Source of the DNA: Ochromonas danica
Lineage: Eukaryota; Sar; Chrysophyceae; Chromulinales; Chromulinaceae
Reading direction: 5' to 3'
Length of the DNA: 64,000 bases
NCBI GenBank assembly: GCA_015146655.1
Contig: VKHL01000116.1
Span: forward strand, 26,774 to 90,773
Below are positions 31,502 to 41,916 of this stretch, piece by piece. The first letter of the stretch is position 1. Every line of letters begins with the position of its first letter. The position numbers were made by a program, and so were the translations under genes. The notes beneath the pieces are model-generated. The model was not told where the DNA came from. It was given only the letters and a program-made list of their open reading frames with translations, and did not search any database.

Positions 31502-33136
31502 CTACTTGAGGAACTGCAAATAGGCCGTGTTAGAGGTTTCCTCATAATAGGTGTAGCCCAAGTTGTCCAGAAAGGTCTGGAAAGCTGACCGATCGCAATC
31601 TTTCACCAACAAGCCCACCAACACTCTGCCATAGTCATGGCCATGATTGCGATAATGGAACAGCGAGACACTCCAGCCCTGATTGAAGTGATTCAAAGTG
31701 TGCAGGAACTTATTGAGAGCGCCGGGGGCTTCGGGGAACTCGAAGCGGTAGACGACTTCCAGGAGGCCGTCGGGGAAGCGCACGGCTCTCCCTCCTGCAA
31801 GGTGACGGGCATGGGCTTTGGCTAATTCGTTGTCTGAGAGGTCTTCGGCCGCGTAGCCATTCCTTGCCAAGAGAGTCGTCATAGTGGCTTTGTCTTCATC
31901 GATGGAGTGGCCAGTGAGCGCCTGGAAGGAAACAATCACGTTTGCCTGACTTGTGCCATTATGCCGGTAGGAGAACTCCGTCACATTGCGTGGATGAATC
32001 ATCTGATAGAGGGCTCGGAAAGCTCCGGGTTGCTCCGGGATGGTGACGGACATTAAGGTCTCACTGGCATCCGCACGTTCCGAGACAAATCGCAGCCGGT
32101 CGAAGTCCATGTTAGCGCCCGAGGCTACCGCCACCATTGTCTTTCCTCGCACATCGTGTTGCTTGGAGTATTTGACAAGTCCAGCGATGGCCAGCGCGCC
32201 GGCAGGCTCGAGTACGCAGCGAGTGTCGTTGAAGCCCAACTTGATAGCCGCGCAGATCTCATCCGTTTTGACAGTGACCATCTCGTCCACTAAAGCTTGA
32301 CAAACACGGAACGTTTCCTTCCCCACAGTTCGCACAGCTGCTCCATCTGCGAAGAGACCGACTTGAGGCAAAGTGACAATCTGCGAGGCAGCCAGCGAGG
32401 CCGTCATGCCCGGCGCATCCACAGCCTCCACCCCCACCACTCGCACCTCTGGCCGCACAGCTTTGATATATGCTGCAAGGCCCGAGAGCAGACCTCCTCC
32501 ACCCACACAAGCAAAGATGACGTCCAGTTTGCGACCCTTCAGGCCCTTGAGGACTTCCATGGCGACAGTGCCCTGCCCAGCAATGACGAGCGGGTCATCG
32601 AAAGGGTGGACCATTGTGAGCTGTCGTTCGGCCACCAGGCGCTGAGCTTCTGCTGCAGCCTCGTCGTAGTTCTTGCCGTGCAGCAGCACCGTGACCGCTT
32701 CTCCTCCCAGCCGCCGCACAGCTTGCACTTTGATCTGAGGAGTTGCCTCCGGCATGACGATGGTGGCTTTGATGCCCAGCTGTCGCGAGGAAAGCGCCAC
32801 GCCCTGCGCATGGTTGCCTGCGCTGCAAGTGACAACCCCTTTGGCCCGCTGAGAGGCATCGAGGCTGGCGATCTTGTTTATGGCGCCGCGAATCTTGAAG
32901 GAGAAGACTGGCTGGCAATCCTCTCGCTTGAGGAATATGTCATGACCCAGCAGAGACGACAGATTGGCGGCGAAGGTCAGCGGCGTCTCTATGGCCACGT
33001 CGTACACATTTGAGTTGAGCACCTTGACGAGGTAGTCGGCTGTGATGGACTTAGCCTGCGGATTGAGGTGGTAGGGAAGAGGATTCTTCCACGCCTTCGT
33101 CGCTAATGATCGCACTGACAGCGACCGAAAACTCAT
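31502..33136 (-). CDS. ilvA: Biosynthetic threonine deaminase (PLP)
   Basis: Single exon, 544 aa from the ATG at 33136. The PLP domain has the catalytic Lys in FSFKIRGAINK, the Gly-rich phosphate loop VACVGGGGLLSG-like segment (CVGGGGLLSG), and CSAGNHAQG. The C-terminal 200 residues hold two ACT-like regulatory domains (TIPEQPGAFRALYQMI and FEFPEAPGALNKFL), as in IlvA subject to isoleucine feedback. It converts threonine to 2-oxobutanoate, the first step to isoleucine. The start is uncertain: 33136 gives an import-type leader MSFRSLSVRSLATKAW, while ATGs at 33253 and 33289 would add a Ser/Leu-rich extension. Longer forms would run into the divergent gene at 33323. Confidence 0.9.
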   Translation of the reverse strand: MSFRSLSVRSLATKAWKNPLPYHLNPQAKSITADYLVKVLNSNVYDVAIETPLTFAANLSSLLGHDIFLKREDCQPVFSFKIRGAINKIASLDASQRAKGVVTCSAGNHAQGVALSSRQLGIKATIVMPEATPQIKVQAVRRLGGEAVTVLLHGKNYDEAAAEAQRLVAERQLTMVHPFDDPLVIAGQGTVAMEVLKGLKGRKLDVIFACVGGGGLLSGLAAYIKAVRPEVRVVGVEAVDAPGMTASLAASQIVTLPQVGLFADGAAVRTVGKETFRVCQALVDEMVTVKTDEICAAIKLGFNDTRCVLEPAGALAIAGLVKYSKQHDVRGKTMVAVASGANMDFDRLRFVSERADASETLMSVTIPEQPGAFRALYQMIHPRNVTEFSYRHNGTSQANVIVSFQALTGHSIDEDKATMTTLLARNGYAAEDLSDNELAKAHARHLAGGRAVRFPDGLLEVVYRFEFPEAPGALNKFLHTLNHFNQGWSVSLFHYRNHGHDYGRVLVGLLVKDCDRSAFQTFLDNLGYTYYEETSNTAYLQFLK

Positions 33137-33322
33137 TCCCGATGAAGACAGACAACGGCAAGTGAATACAATTGCAAGACTGGAAAGAAACTGCTTTTCT
33201 GCAGTCCCCACTGAGAGAAACAGTTTTTGGTGAGCAGACAGCAATGAGGGCATCGCCTCGTTGAATCGCGATCGTGTGCTTTTCTCCATTGCGGGCCAAG
33301 TCGCATTTCCTGCCGAGGTGAG

Positions 33323-34462
33323 ATGAGAATCCCCTTTGTGATCCAGCGTGGACTGCGACCCGGAGCGCTGAGTGCACATTCCTTTCACAGCGGAACCTCT
33401 CTGGGATTATCTTTGCATGATTTCGCTTCAACAGATGCCTGGTCGGTGGCGGGCTCCTCGCTGGCCTCGCCGGATCTCGCCTCCTCTCTCTTCGCGATCT
33501 CCATCGTGCCATACCTCGCAATGCTCTTCTTTCTGGCGCGACCGGTCGCTCGCACGCCTCCTTTAGCCAACTTTGGGTTTCGTTTCTTGTTGGCCTTCGT
33601 GGGCGCGACCATTCCGGCGGGAATATGGGCCAAGGTGCACTACCACGACATCCTCTCTAACATCGACTGGCTGCATGGCAGCGCGGAGTCTTTGCTCACT
33701 GTGACTAACTTGCTCATCATCGCGGGATTCAGAGGAGCGCAACAACAACAGCAGCAGGCGAAGAGGATTGACGACAAGCCCGCGACCTGTCCGGTCGATA
33801 ACCTGCTGGACTCTGCAGTGGTACTAGCAGTGATATTAGCTGCCTGGCTGGGGCTGCAGGCTGTGGGCTGGTCTAGTCCCCTGCCAGAGCCTGCCAATGC
33901 GCTTTCTTATCCAACGTGGACAGTGCACGTCTCGTCCATTCTCGAGTGGCTGCTGGCCATGAAGTTTGTGTGGGAGTATGCAGATGTAAGCGGCAATCCT
34001 CGCTGGAAGGGCTTGTCATGGGCAATGCTTCCCTCGCACACTTCCGGCCTCTGCGCCTGCACTTTCCATCTCTTCTTCAACTCGCCCAGTTTGCTCTGGC
34101 TAGTCACATTGCAAGCCTCCCTCACCATCTTCAGCAATATTCTGATGGCATGGGCAGCTTATCGAGTAGCCACGTATGACGAGCCCACAGAGCAACAAGG
34201 TTCTCGAGGCGCTGCTGGCTCAAACTCTGTGCAGAACGCCTTCTTTTGGACGAATCTCGCGACCAAGACGGCTTTGATTGCCGGCGCGGTCAAGTTCGGA
34301 GAAGTCTTTCTGCCTTTTCCCTTCGAAGCGGCAGAAAGACCGCAAGAAGCAAGTGCCGTGGCGCTGTCTCTGCTGCTTCTGCCGAGCCTCTTCGTGGCTA
34401 ACACTTACTGGCAGCGCAGTCGCCAACCACCAAAAACACCCGAGCTAGACGCTTCTTTGTAA
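33323..34462 (+). CDS. DUF3593-DUF2499 (Ycf49-like) membrane protein
   Basis: Single exon, 379 aa. The C-terminal half carries the Ycf49-like DUF2499 pattern: SYPTWTVHVSSILEWLLAM, then GNPRWKGLSWAMLPSHTSG and CACTFHLFFNSPSLLWL. The N-terminal half has two membrane helices and resembles DUF3593, which is a separate small protein in cyanobacteria. About six membrane segments are visible in total. These families are confined to cyanobacteria and plastids, so a plastid membrane location is expected, but the N-terminus lacks a clear signal peptide; an unseen upstream exon is possible. A Gln run (about 139-145) and a Gly/Ser linker are organism-specific. Function is unknown. Confidence 0.72.
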   Translation: MRIPFVIQRGLRPGALSAHSFHSGTSLGLSLHDFASTDAWSVAGSSLASPDLASSLFAISIVPYLAMLFFLARPVARTPPLANFGFRFLLAFVGATIPAGIWAKVHYHDILSNIDWLHGSAESLLTVTNLLIIAGFRGAQQQQQQAKRIDDKPATCPVDNLLDSAVVLAVILAAWLGLQAVGWSSPLPEPANALSYPTWTVHVSSILEWLLAMKFVWEYADVSGNPRWKGLSWAMLPSHTSGLCACTFHLFFNSPSLLWLVTLQASLTIFSNILMAWAAYRVATYDEPTEQQGSRGAAGSNSVQNAFFWTNLATKTALIAGAVKFGEVFLPFPFEAAERPQEASAVALSLLLLPSLFVANTYWQRSRQPPKTPELDASL

Positions 34463-34538
34463 ATAGCATGATAAACAGAATTGTTGATTATCTATTACCA
34501 CTGCTTTTGCAACGAGCACAACACAGATCAGACTGAGG

Positions 34539-37500
34539 CTACCGAGGGTCGCGGTTGGTGAGCTGCATGCCCACGAGGTAGCGACTGTCACGAATTTCGT
34601 TGTGTAAGGTGACCAGGTAGGTGGTGGTGCGGCGCAGTAGGTGGACCAATAGGCGCAGGAGGAGATAGAAATGGTAGCTGTAGCGCACACAAAGGGTGCG
34701 CAGGCCGTGGGATGGCATCGCGCAGGCCAGCAGGCGAGAGCACAAGAAGGGCCAGCAGACTGTGTCCAGCAGCGGCTGCAGCACTGGCCAGAGCACGAAG
34801 TCGAGGAAGTGGCGCAACTGGAAGTGCTCCACCCCGCGGATCATCACCATCTCGAGCTGCAGACGAAGGTCGATGTCTCCCAGCACTCCCGTCAGAATGC
34901 ATCTAGCCGCAAACAATAACAATAACAATAACATTAGCAAACCCTGTCTAGCTATTGTACAACAATGCGCAGCAAGAAGAGGGTGTTCTACCTGGCGCCT
35001 AGCTTTAGTCCGACCAGTCCGAACGCCCACAGTTGCAGGAAGGAGTAGATGGGCGTCTCCTCGGGCCGCACGCGCCAAGGCAGCACAAACAGCGCCATAA
35101 AGAGATAACCCAGCAACAGAGGCGGCAGACTGATCCAGAGAGCCGCAGCCAAGGAGACTTTACTGACCACCAGGCCCCACTTGTTCACGAGGCGGGTTGC
35201 TAACACGAGGCGGTCAGCAGGCGCCACGTCAGCGCCGAGAAGTCGATGCTGCAAGTCTCTCAACACAGCGACACACGCTCGAGCTACCATGTACAGCGCA
35301 CCCAAGCCGATGGGGTAGTTGACAATCTTGTTGGTGCCAGACAAGCCCAAGAAGGGCAGGATGAGGCGCCCCAACGAGAGCGGCCAGTGCAGCAGCCAAG
35401 ACGACATCAGGCCAAGGGTACAGCACAGCAAGAGAGCTAACATGCTGACGCGCAATTCCAACGGCAATAGGTGCATCGCATGGAAAGAAGGGACATGGGA
35501 AGGAGCAGGAACAGCTTGTTGAGAAGAGGGAAAAGGCGTAGCAGCAGCAGGAGGAGGGGGAGGAGGAGGAGGGATAACATCTCTATCCTTCAATTCATTT
35601 TCGTCTTCACCCTGCAGCAAATGCAATTCTTCTTCTTCTGCCTCATCGTTGAGGTTAGGCAATGTTTCTGCAAATTCTGTTTCCTCGTTATTCTCTCGTT
35701 CCACGCCTTCCATATCTACAGCTACCCCCTCCCCCTCCCCCTCCACTAGCTCTTGCGGCACCTCTTCTGGCACTGGAACAGGAAGAGTCACGGGGAGTGG
35801 AACCACAGGAAAGATCTGCGAGTCAAAAAAGGGAACCAGGCCTAGCACAGGGCTAGCCCAGCGCACTACCCACTTGACCAGCTGGAAGAGGTAGTCGCCG
35901 TAGCGCAGGCGCTCGAAGAGGAGCGGTAGCAGCACGTGAGACAACACCATCTCCAACGACAGCTGCACCTCGGGGGAAGAGTGCATCGATGATGAGGAGG
36001 AGGAGGAAGAGGAGGATGCCATGGAGGCTGTGCCAAGGCTGTTAGTGTTGTTCATTGAAGGTGTTGTTGATAGAGAGGGGTAGGAGGAGGAGGAGGAGGA
36101 GGAGGGAGGTAGTCCAGACAGAATGCGTCCAAATGAACTGAGCGGAATCACCACATGGACAAGCAATCCACACAGCATGAAGAGGAAGTGCACGAGGAAA
36201 GCGAAGAGGAGCACTTGCTCGTCATGAGCAACGAGGCGTTGTAGCTGATCGGCCAGCCCTCCTCCTCCTCCTCCTCCATCACCGCCTCCTCCACCAAACA
36301 GAATGGGAAGCTGAGGTAGAAAGGGTGGATTGAGGAGAAACGTGCGATAACGCGGTGCGACGAGTTGGCGAAGCACATTTGCTAGATAGAAGAGGTGCGC
36401 TAAGAAGAGGAAGGAGAAGAGGTAGAGCCCCCCAAACACTAGCACTTCCTCCACTTGGTCACTAGTAGCACTGTCTCCCCAGATCGGGTGGAGGATCTTC
36501 CGCAGAAGATAGGCGGAGGAAGCAGGCAAGACGATGCCATAGAGCAGCGCCAGACAAACTGTCTTGCAGATCATCCGAACGCCAACCAAAACCTCCTTGG
36601 CCATGCCCACCAACGAGAAGCCTGGACCAACTGCAGGTTGACCAGGTTGACCAGGTTGGCCGGGCTGCAAGGGGGGCTGAGGAGCGGCATGAGCCATCGC
36701 AGGTGCTGGCGCATCGCGAGGAGTCAGAAGGGCCAGGTAGCGCAGGTTGTTGGCCAGGTAGAGCGAGATGAGGAGTGCGCCACTAGCCGCATAGCCAACG
36801 GCCACTTCCAAAGCGCTGCTGGACCAGCGGCTGATCACTGGCGCGAGCTCAGAGGTCTCTGCCTCTATGGACAGCTGCAGGATGTGGACATAGACGAGGC
36901 GGCACTCCGCATCCTCCACACAGCCCTGCGCCAAGTCGAGCATTGCCTTGCGACTGATCTGCAGATACCCTGCAAGGGACAATAGCAATCGACCGAGCAG
37001 AGCGGGCACGAGGAGGGTGGCGAGAGAGAAGAGGACGAGGAAGACGCAGCAGGTGAGCCAGCTCTCCAGCGAGAAGTAGAAAGCCACACCTGGCATTGGC
37101 GCCTCGGCAGCTGGTGGCAGAGGAGGCAGAGGGGCGAGAGGAGGGCCCGCCTCGTCTTGTTCCTCCTCGCCTGGCGCAGCAGCTTCCAGCAGCACAGGAA
37201 GATCTTCAACACGCTCAGGCTGGGCAAGTTGAGCAAGTGGGGCGAGAGGAGGAAGATGTTGTTGATCATCTGCAACTAGATCAAGCTCCTCCTCCTCCAC
37301 CACCACCTTCTGCTCATTATCATCATCCATCTTCTCTTCGCTGCCTTCATTTACAATCTCCACCTCCTCCTCCAACCTACGCTCCTCCACCTGCTCCTGC
37401 TCCTGTGAAGTTTCTTCCGCGTTCACTTCCTTCTGCTCCTCCTGCTCCTGCTCCTTCATTTGTGTTTCCTCTTCCTCTTCCTCTTCCTCTTCCTCCTGCC

Positions 37501-38905
37501 TCAGTGCCTGGGGATGCAGTTTGAATAGCTCTTCTTCACAGCGTCTCTTCTCTAGCAGCCAGCGCCCAAGGAGTTCGAGACTCTGCCCAGACCCGCCGAC
37601 ACGATTCTCGAGGCTGTTGCGCACTCGTCCCTCCTCCTCCTCCACTCTAAATCGTCCATCGAGCTCCTCCACCCAGCGCCCGACCTCACGCTGGCAGCAC
37701 TCGAACTGATTGATCTGCGCCCGCAACAGCTCCGAGTAGCTTTTGCGCGCCTTCAGCAGGCGATGCAGCTCCATCAAGCTAGCTAGATTGTCGGCGCGAG
37801 GCAGCAGGCGCAGTCCATCCTCCACAGTCACTGCGCAGGTGCGGAGCAGCTGGTCCAACAGATTGCTGCAGGACGAGAGGTAGAGCAGGCCTGGAGTGAA
37901 GAGCGGCAAGGTTGCTACACGATGCAAGCGTTCCAAAACGTTCAGCAAGCGCTGCAATTGTCTTCGCACTTTGCCTAACGCCACGAGGGCAGTCGAATCT
38001 CCCACAATCAGCCCGGCATCCAGATCGACGTCCAGGACGTTAACGTTTGCCTCCTCTTCACTCTCCTCTTGGAAGTGATAACTTAGAGACTGCAGCTCTT
38101 CGGCTGCCATGAGCAGCGGGTCAGTGGCCGCGCAGTGAGCGCTTCCTCCGAGGAAAGTCTGGCGCATGGCCAGGTCGTGCGGGATGAAGGTGAGCGCTGC
38201 ATGAAGGGTTTCGTTCACGAGACAGCGCCCAGAGCGACACAGTTCACGCAGCAGGCGACCGTTGGCTTCCACCTCCTGCTTCAGAAGTCGAAAGACGTGC
38301 GCCTTCTCCGTGGCGCAGACCTCCTTGTAGAGGACGCGACCAACTTCGAAGAGAAGGAAGGACAAGGCGACAACTATACACAGATTGACCACTCCGTTAT
38401 ACCATGCAAGTGCGAAGTGTTCGGAGGAAAAGATGCTCCGAGCCGTCACTTCCACGCATTGGCCCGGCAGAGCCTGCCAGTCCGCCACGAAACACCAGAC
38501 CAGGCGCAAGGAGGAAGAGGCGACGAGAGGAAGAGCCACGGCCCAGAGGAGGATAGCAAACGACAGGGAGCAGAGTGTGCGGAAAAGGTCGAAAGCGCGG
38601 GGCACGAGCTCCCAAAACAGCTCCAACACGGTCAGTCTCAGCGGCGCGTCGGCCTTGTAGACATTCTGGAAGCGGAAAGCTTCGCCGCAGAGCTCACAGC
38701 GAGGAGGCTTTGCCCTTTGTGGAGAATGCTTGATCCACTCAATCAGGCAGTCCTGGTGGACGAACTTGATGGTCCCGTCGCATTTGCAGGGATAAAAGAG
38801 TTCACGCCCAGCCTCTCCCTCCTCGTGGCAAATGCGACAAACCGCCTTCGAAGCAGTTTCTTCACCATGTTGATTTGCGAGGAAGATGTCACTATCAGAC
38901 GCCAT
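34539..38905 (-). CDS. MARCHF6: Doa10/MARCH6-type ER ubiquitin ligase
   Basis: Two exons, 38905-34992 and 34902-34539, give 1425 aa. The N-terminal RINGv domain (CRICHEEGEAG, CKCDGTIKFVHQDCL, CELCGEAF) is of the C4HC3 type. More than ten hydrophobic segments follow. The extreme C-terminus NEIRDSRYLVGMQLTN matches the conserved Doa10/TEB4 C-terminal element needed for activity in the family. It would ubiquitinate misfolded or regulated ER membrane proteins for proteasomal degradation. Cytosolic loops are expanded by long Glu-rich, Pro and Ser tracts coded by simple GAG/TCC repeats (35500-36300 and 37200-37500). The first ATG is 38905. It ends convergently with the Ycf49-like gene. Confidence 0.88.
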
Positions 38906-39500
38906 TGACTGAAGTAGCCAGTGTCGGAGAGTCAATGAGTTAGTCAGACAGAGTCAGACAGACTTCAGACTTCCACTTGGACTTGCCTTCTTTGTTTCCG
39001 ATTTCGCAGCAGAAACACTCAAAGAAACGCGTTGTTTAGAGATGGTGCATTTCTCAGAACCAGCAGCAGAAACACTCAAAGAAACGCGTTGTTTAGAGAT
39101 GATGCGTTTCTCACAAGCAACAGCAGAAACAGTCAAAGAAACGCGTTGTTTAGAGATGATGCAAGAACGCAACTCAATGCTGTGAATGATATCCAATAAC
39201 AAGCAAGATGAGCTTGAAACGCTATTCGGTTTTAATGACGACCAAATTAGACTCGAAGTGTCGCTTCCCTGCTCTATAGAAGAACGAAGACGAAGCAGCA
39301 GCATTTTTCCCAGCAGATGAGTTCCAAGTTTTGATTCAAAGGGGTGGTGGAGTGATATTGTTGTGTTGCGCGGGGAGGAAGTGCTTTGCCCTCTCCAAGG
39401 CGGGGATTGTTCGTCATCATCGCCGCGGGCATCCATTTCATTCCATTTCTGTTTCTCACTTAGCCACCCGTCCCTCATCACCCGCTATCCACATCATTCC
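38906..39500. promoter_or_regulatory. Divergent promoter region Doa10/FabG
   Basis: Shared upstream region of two divergent genes. It includes a short GACTTCAGACTTCCACTT-like start and the 57-bp repeat described separately. A 175-codon minus-strand frame is not accepted as a gene. Confidence 0.45.
39006..39163. repeat. 57-bp tandem repeat, about 2.8 copies
   Basis: Units share AAAGAAACGCGTTGTTTAGA at 39021, 39078 and 39135, an exact 57-bp period. The period is a multiple of three and the minus strand stays open through it (ISKQRVSLSVSA repeated), but no family or start supports translation. Confidence 0.9.
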
Positions 39501-40451
39501 ATGAGAGCTTTCATTCTGGCACTCTTCCTATTGGGCCTCTGCAGCACCCAGGCCTTCTTTCTCGGCCATGCCTCCTCTTCAAAGCGATCCAACTTGGATC
39601 TTTCCATGATGGCTCGCAAGAAGAAAGAGATGCCAGCCAACCCAGTGGCTATAGTCACTGGTGCCAGCCGGGGCATCGGAAAGGCCGTGGCTCTTGCTCT
39701 GGCAGACGCTGGCTGCAAGGTGATCGTGAACTACCTCTTTGACGAGACCTCCGCCAATGCTGTCTGCGAGGAAGTCAAAGCTCGCGCCGCACCTCTTGGT
39801 GGAACAGCTGTGGCTGTGCGTGCTGACTGTTCAAAGCTTGAAGAGATCCAATTTATGTTCAACAAGGTCAACGAAGAGGTGAGAGCTCGACGCAAACTGT
39901 TTGGCTGTGTTTTCTAACTTCTGCGATGCGATCACTGCTAGGTGGGACCTGTGGACATCCTTGTGAACAACGCTGGCATTACCCGCGACAAGCTGACGAT
40001 GATGATGCAGCCCAAGGACTTCACGGACGTTATCGACGTCAACCTCAATGGAGTCTTCTTCGCATCACAGGCCGCCTTTGTAGGGTCGATGATGGCTCAG
40101 AAGCGTGGGCGCATTATTAATATTGCTTCCATCGTTGGCCAGATCGGTAATCCTGGTCAGGTGAACTACGCCGCGGCCAAGGGAGGTGTCATTGCCATGA
40201 CCAAATCCATGGCCAAGGAGTTTGGAGGACGAGGTATCTGCGTCAATGCTGTCTGCCCCGGCTTCATCGAGAGTGACATGACCAAGGATCTCAACCAGGA
40301 GGGCATTCTTCCACTCATTCCTCTCAAGCGCTTCGGCACACCAGAGGAAGTCGCGGGCCTAATCAAGTTCCTCGCTCTTGACCCCGCAGCGGCCTATATG
40401 ACTGGTCATTGCTACGACATTGATGGAGGCCTCGCCATTGGATCCACCTAA
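39501..40451 (+). CDS. fabG: 3-oxoacyl-ACP reductase, plastid-targeted
   Basis: Two exons, 39501-39878 and 39942-40451, give 295 aa. The leader MRAFILALFLLGLCSTQA/FFLGH has a signal peptide with Phe right after the predicted cleavage, the complex-plastid import signature, then a basic transit stretch. The mature enzyme is a short-chain dehydrogenase: NADPH motif TGASRGIG (about 53-60), NNAG, catalytic Ser189, Tyr202 and Lys206 (NYAAAKGG). It performs the first reduction of each type II fatty-acid synthesis cycle. The frame is open upstream to 39363, but the ATG at 39501 places the signal peptide at the N-terminus. The intron is 63 bp. Confidence 0.95.
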
Positions 40452-40754
40452 AGACGAAGACTGCGCAGGCTTGCCGCATAGACTTGGCGCTGCCTATGAT
40501 TGCATAGATTGGTGCTCATAGATTTTGAGATTTAATAATGTGTAGGCAGATTATCCATGAATGTCGTCCTTTGGTTCTCTTTTCTTCTCTTGTTAGTCAG
40601 TCAGTCAGTCAGTCAGTCAGTCAGTCAGTCAAGTCAATAATTAAACTGCGACTGCAATTGGCAGGGGCAGCCAAATCGCCAGATTTCCAGCCCAAACCAG
40701 AAGTCGCTCTGGCTCTGGTGGTGTGCCATCATCTCATAGTTAGCGTGACTAATA
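40452..40754. other. Intergenic with (CAGT) microsatellite
   Basis: FabG 3' region and BUD13 upstream region. About nine AGTC tetramers at 40595-40631 repeat the motif of the TAF9 intron. No gene is seen. Confidence 0.6.
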
Positions 40755-41390
40755 ATGACTCGAAGACCAGGTTTACAATCGGGTGAGGAGTTTGGTCGAC
40801 ACGAGAGGGAGTTAAAGAGATGGAAGGAGGAAGAGCTTGTGCAAGCAACCTCCAGTGTTGGGCCCAACAGAGAGGCCACAGTCTATCGAGACAAGCTGGG
40901 CAGGAGAGTGGATGGGCCAAGCGACCAGTTGCGGCAGGAGCAACGCAGTGAGAGTCAGCGCAAGGAGAGGATTGTCGAGGCTCAATATGAATGGGGGCGT
41001 GGCTCGGTGCAGAAAAGGGAAGCACGAGATGCACAGGAAGAATTCGCGGCCGTGGCTGCGGAGCCTTTCGCTCGAACGGCCGACAATCCCCGACTAGAGA
41101 AGATGCGCAAGGAGGTCATACTAGATGGAGACCCCATGGCGCAATACTTCCGCACGAAGAGGAAGAAGGACAGCGAGGTCTCTGGAGATGCGAAGGGCGG
41201 GAAGAGGGAGCGGGCCAAGCCTCTGTATTCGGGGCCGAACCCCACGCCCAATCGATTCAACATTCGCCCTGGCTATCGCTGGGATGCGATCGATCGCGGC
41301 AATGGCTTTGAGGCGCGGGCACTGCGCAAGAGAAGCGAACGCGAGGCTTTCGACGAGGAGGCCTACAAGTGGGCAGTCTCGGACCTCTGA
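40755..41390 (+). CDS. BUD13: BUD13-like RES-complex splicing factor
   Basis: Single exon, 211 aa, hydrophilic and rich in Arg/Glu. The C-terminus carries the BUD13 signature PNRFNIRPGYRWDAIDRGNG, and upstream are GLQSGEEF and ATVYRDKLGRR, also typical of the family. BUD13 with Snu17 and Pml1 forms the RES complex that supports pre-mRNA retention and splicing. It is shorter than the yeast and animal proteins because the N-terminal low-complexity half is absent; either this is a compact form or a 5' exon was missed. Confidence 0.85.
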   Translation: MTRRPGLQSGEEFGRHERELKRWKEEELVQATSSVGPNREATVYRDKLGRRVDGPSDQLRQEQRSESQRKERIVEAQYEWGRGSVQKREARDAQEEFAAVAAEPFARTADNPRLEKMRKEVILDGDPMAQYFRTKRKKDSEVSGDAKGGKRERAKPLYSGPNPTPNRFNIRPGYRWDAIDRGNGFEARALRKRSEREAFDEEAYKWAVSDL

Positions 41391-41916
41391 AGACGATAGA
41401 CCATCCCCTTCCCCTTCCTCTTCCTCTTCCACCTCTTATGAACCTGTTCGCTGGTCCTATTCCGGGGCCGATGACACTGCCACACTATTTGACATGTGTG
41501 TTGACTATGGAACATTGTAAACTCCGAACAACCTGTACAGTATTGACACCGCGAGATACACAGCAGTCTACTTGCTGTATACATCACAGATATACAGTAC
41601 AGTACAGTACAATACAGTCTGTATACATCACAGATATACAATACAGTATGGTACAGTACAGTCTGTATACACCACAGATATACAATACAGTACAGTACAA
41701 TACAGTCTATATACATCACAGATATACAATACAGTATGGTACAGTACAGTCTGTATACACCACAGATATACACAGATATACAGTACAGTACAGTACTAGC
41801 TGTGCTATTTCGAATGATGTGCATTAGCCAGCGACTAACAAACATCTACAACACTTCTGCGATAATGTTAATAATTATATACACACTGTAGACTACACGT
41901 GACAACAACAGAGGGC
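41391..41916. other. Intergenic with 44-bp GTACA-rich tandem repeat
   Basis: Convergent 3' ends. The tandem array at 41576-41795 is described separately; flanks show no gene. Confidence 0.6.
41576..41795. repeat. 44-bp tandem repeat, about five units
   Basis: Units begin TGTATACATCACAGATATAC and end in TACAGTC. Two unit types alternate: one with AGTACAGTACAATACAGTC, the other with AGTATGGTACAGTACAGTC, so the last growth step was an 88-bp dimer. The fifth unit is disrupted by a duplicated CAGATATACA. Confidence 0.9.

Noticed and set aside
33137-33388. N-terminal extension of threonine deaminase to 33388
   Set aside because: The far end has no ATG and overlaps the divergent Ycf49-like gene; an internal ATG gives a normal leader.
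38954-39481. 175-codon minus-strand frame with in-frame ISKQRVSLSVSA repeats
   Set aside because: It lies across the divergent Doa10/FabG promoter, owes its repeats to a 57-bp DNA period, overlaps the FabG upstream region and matches no family.
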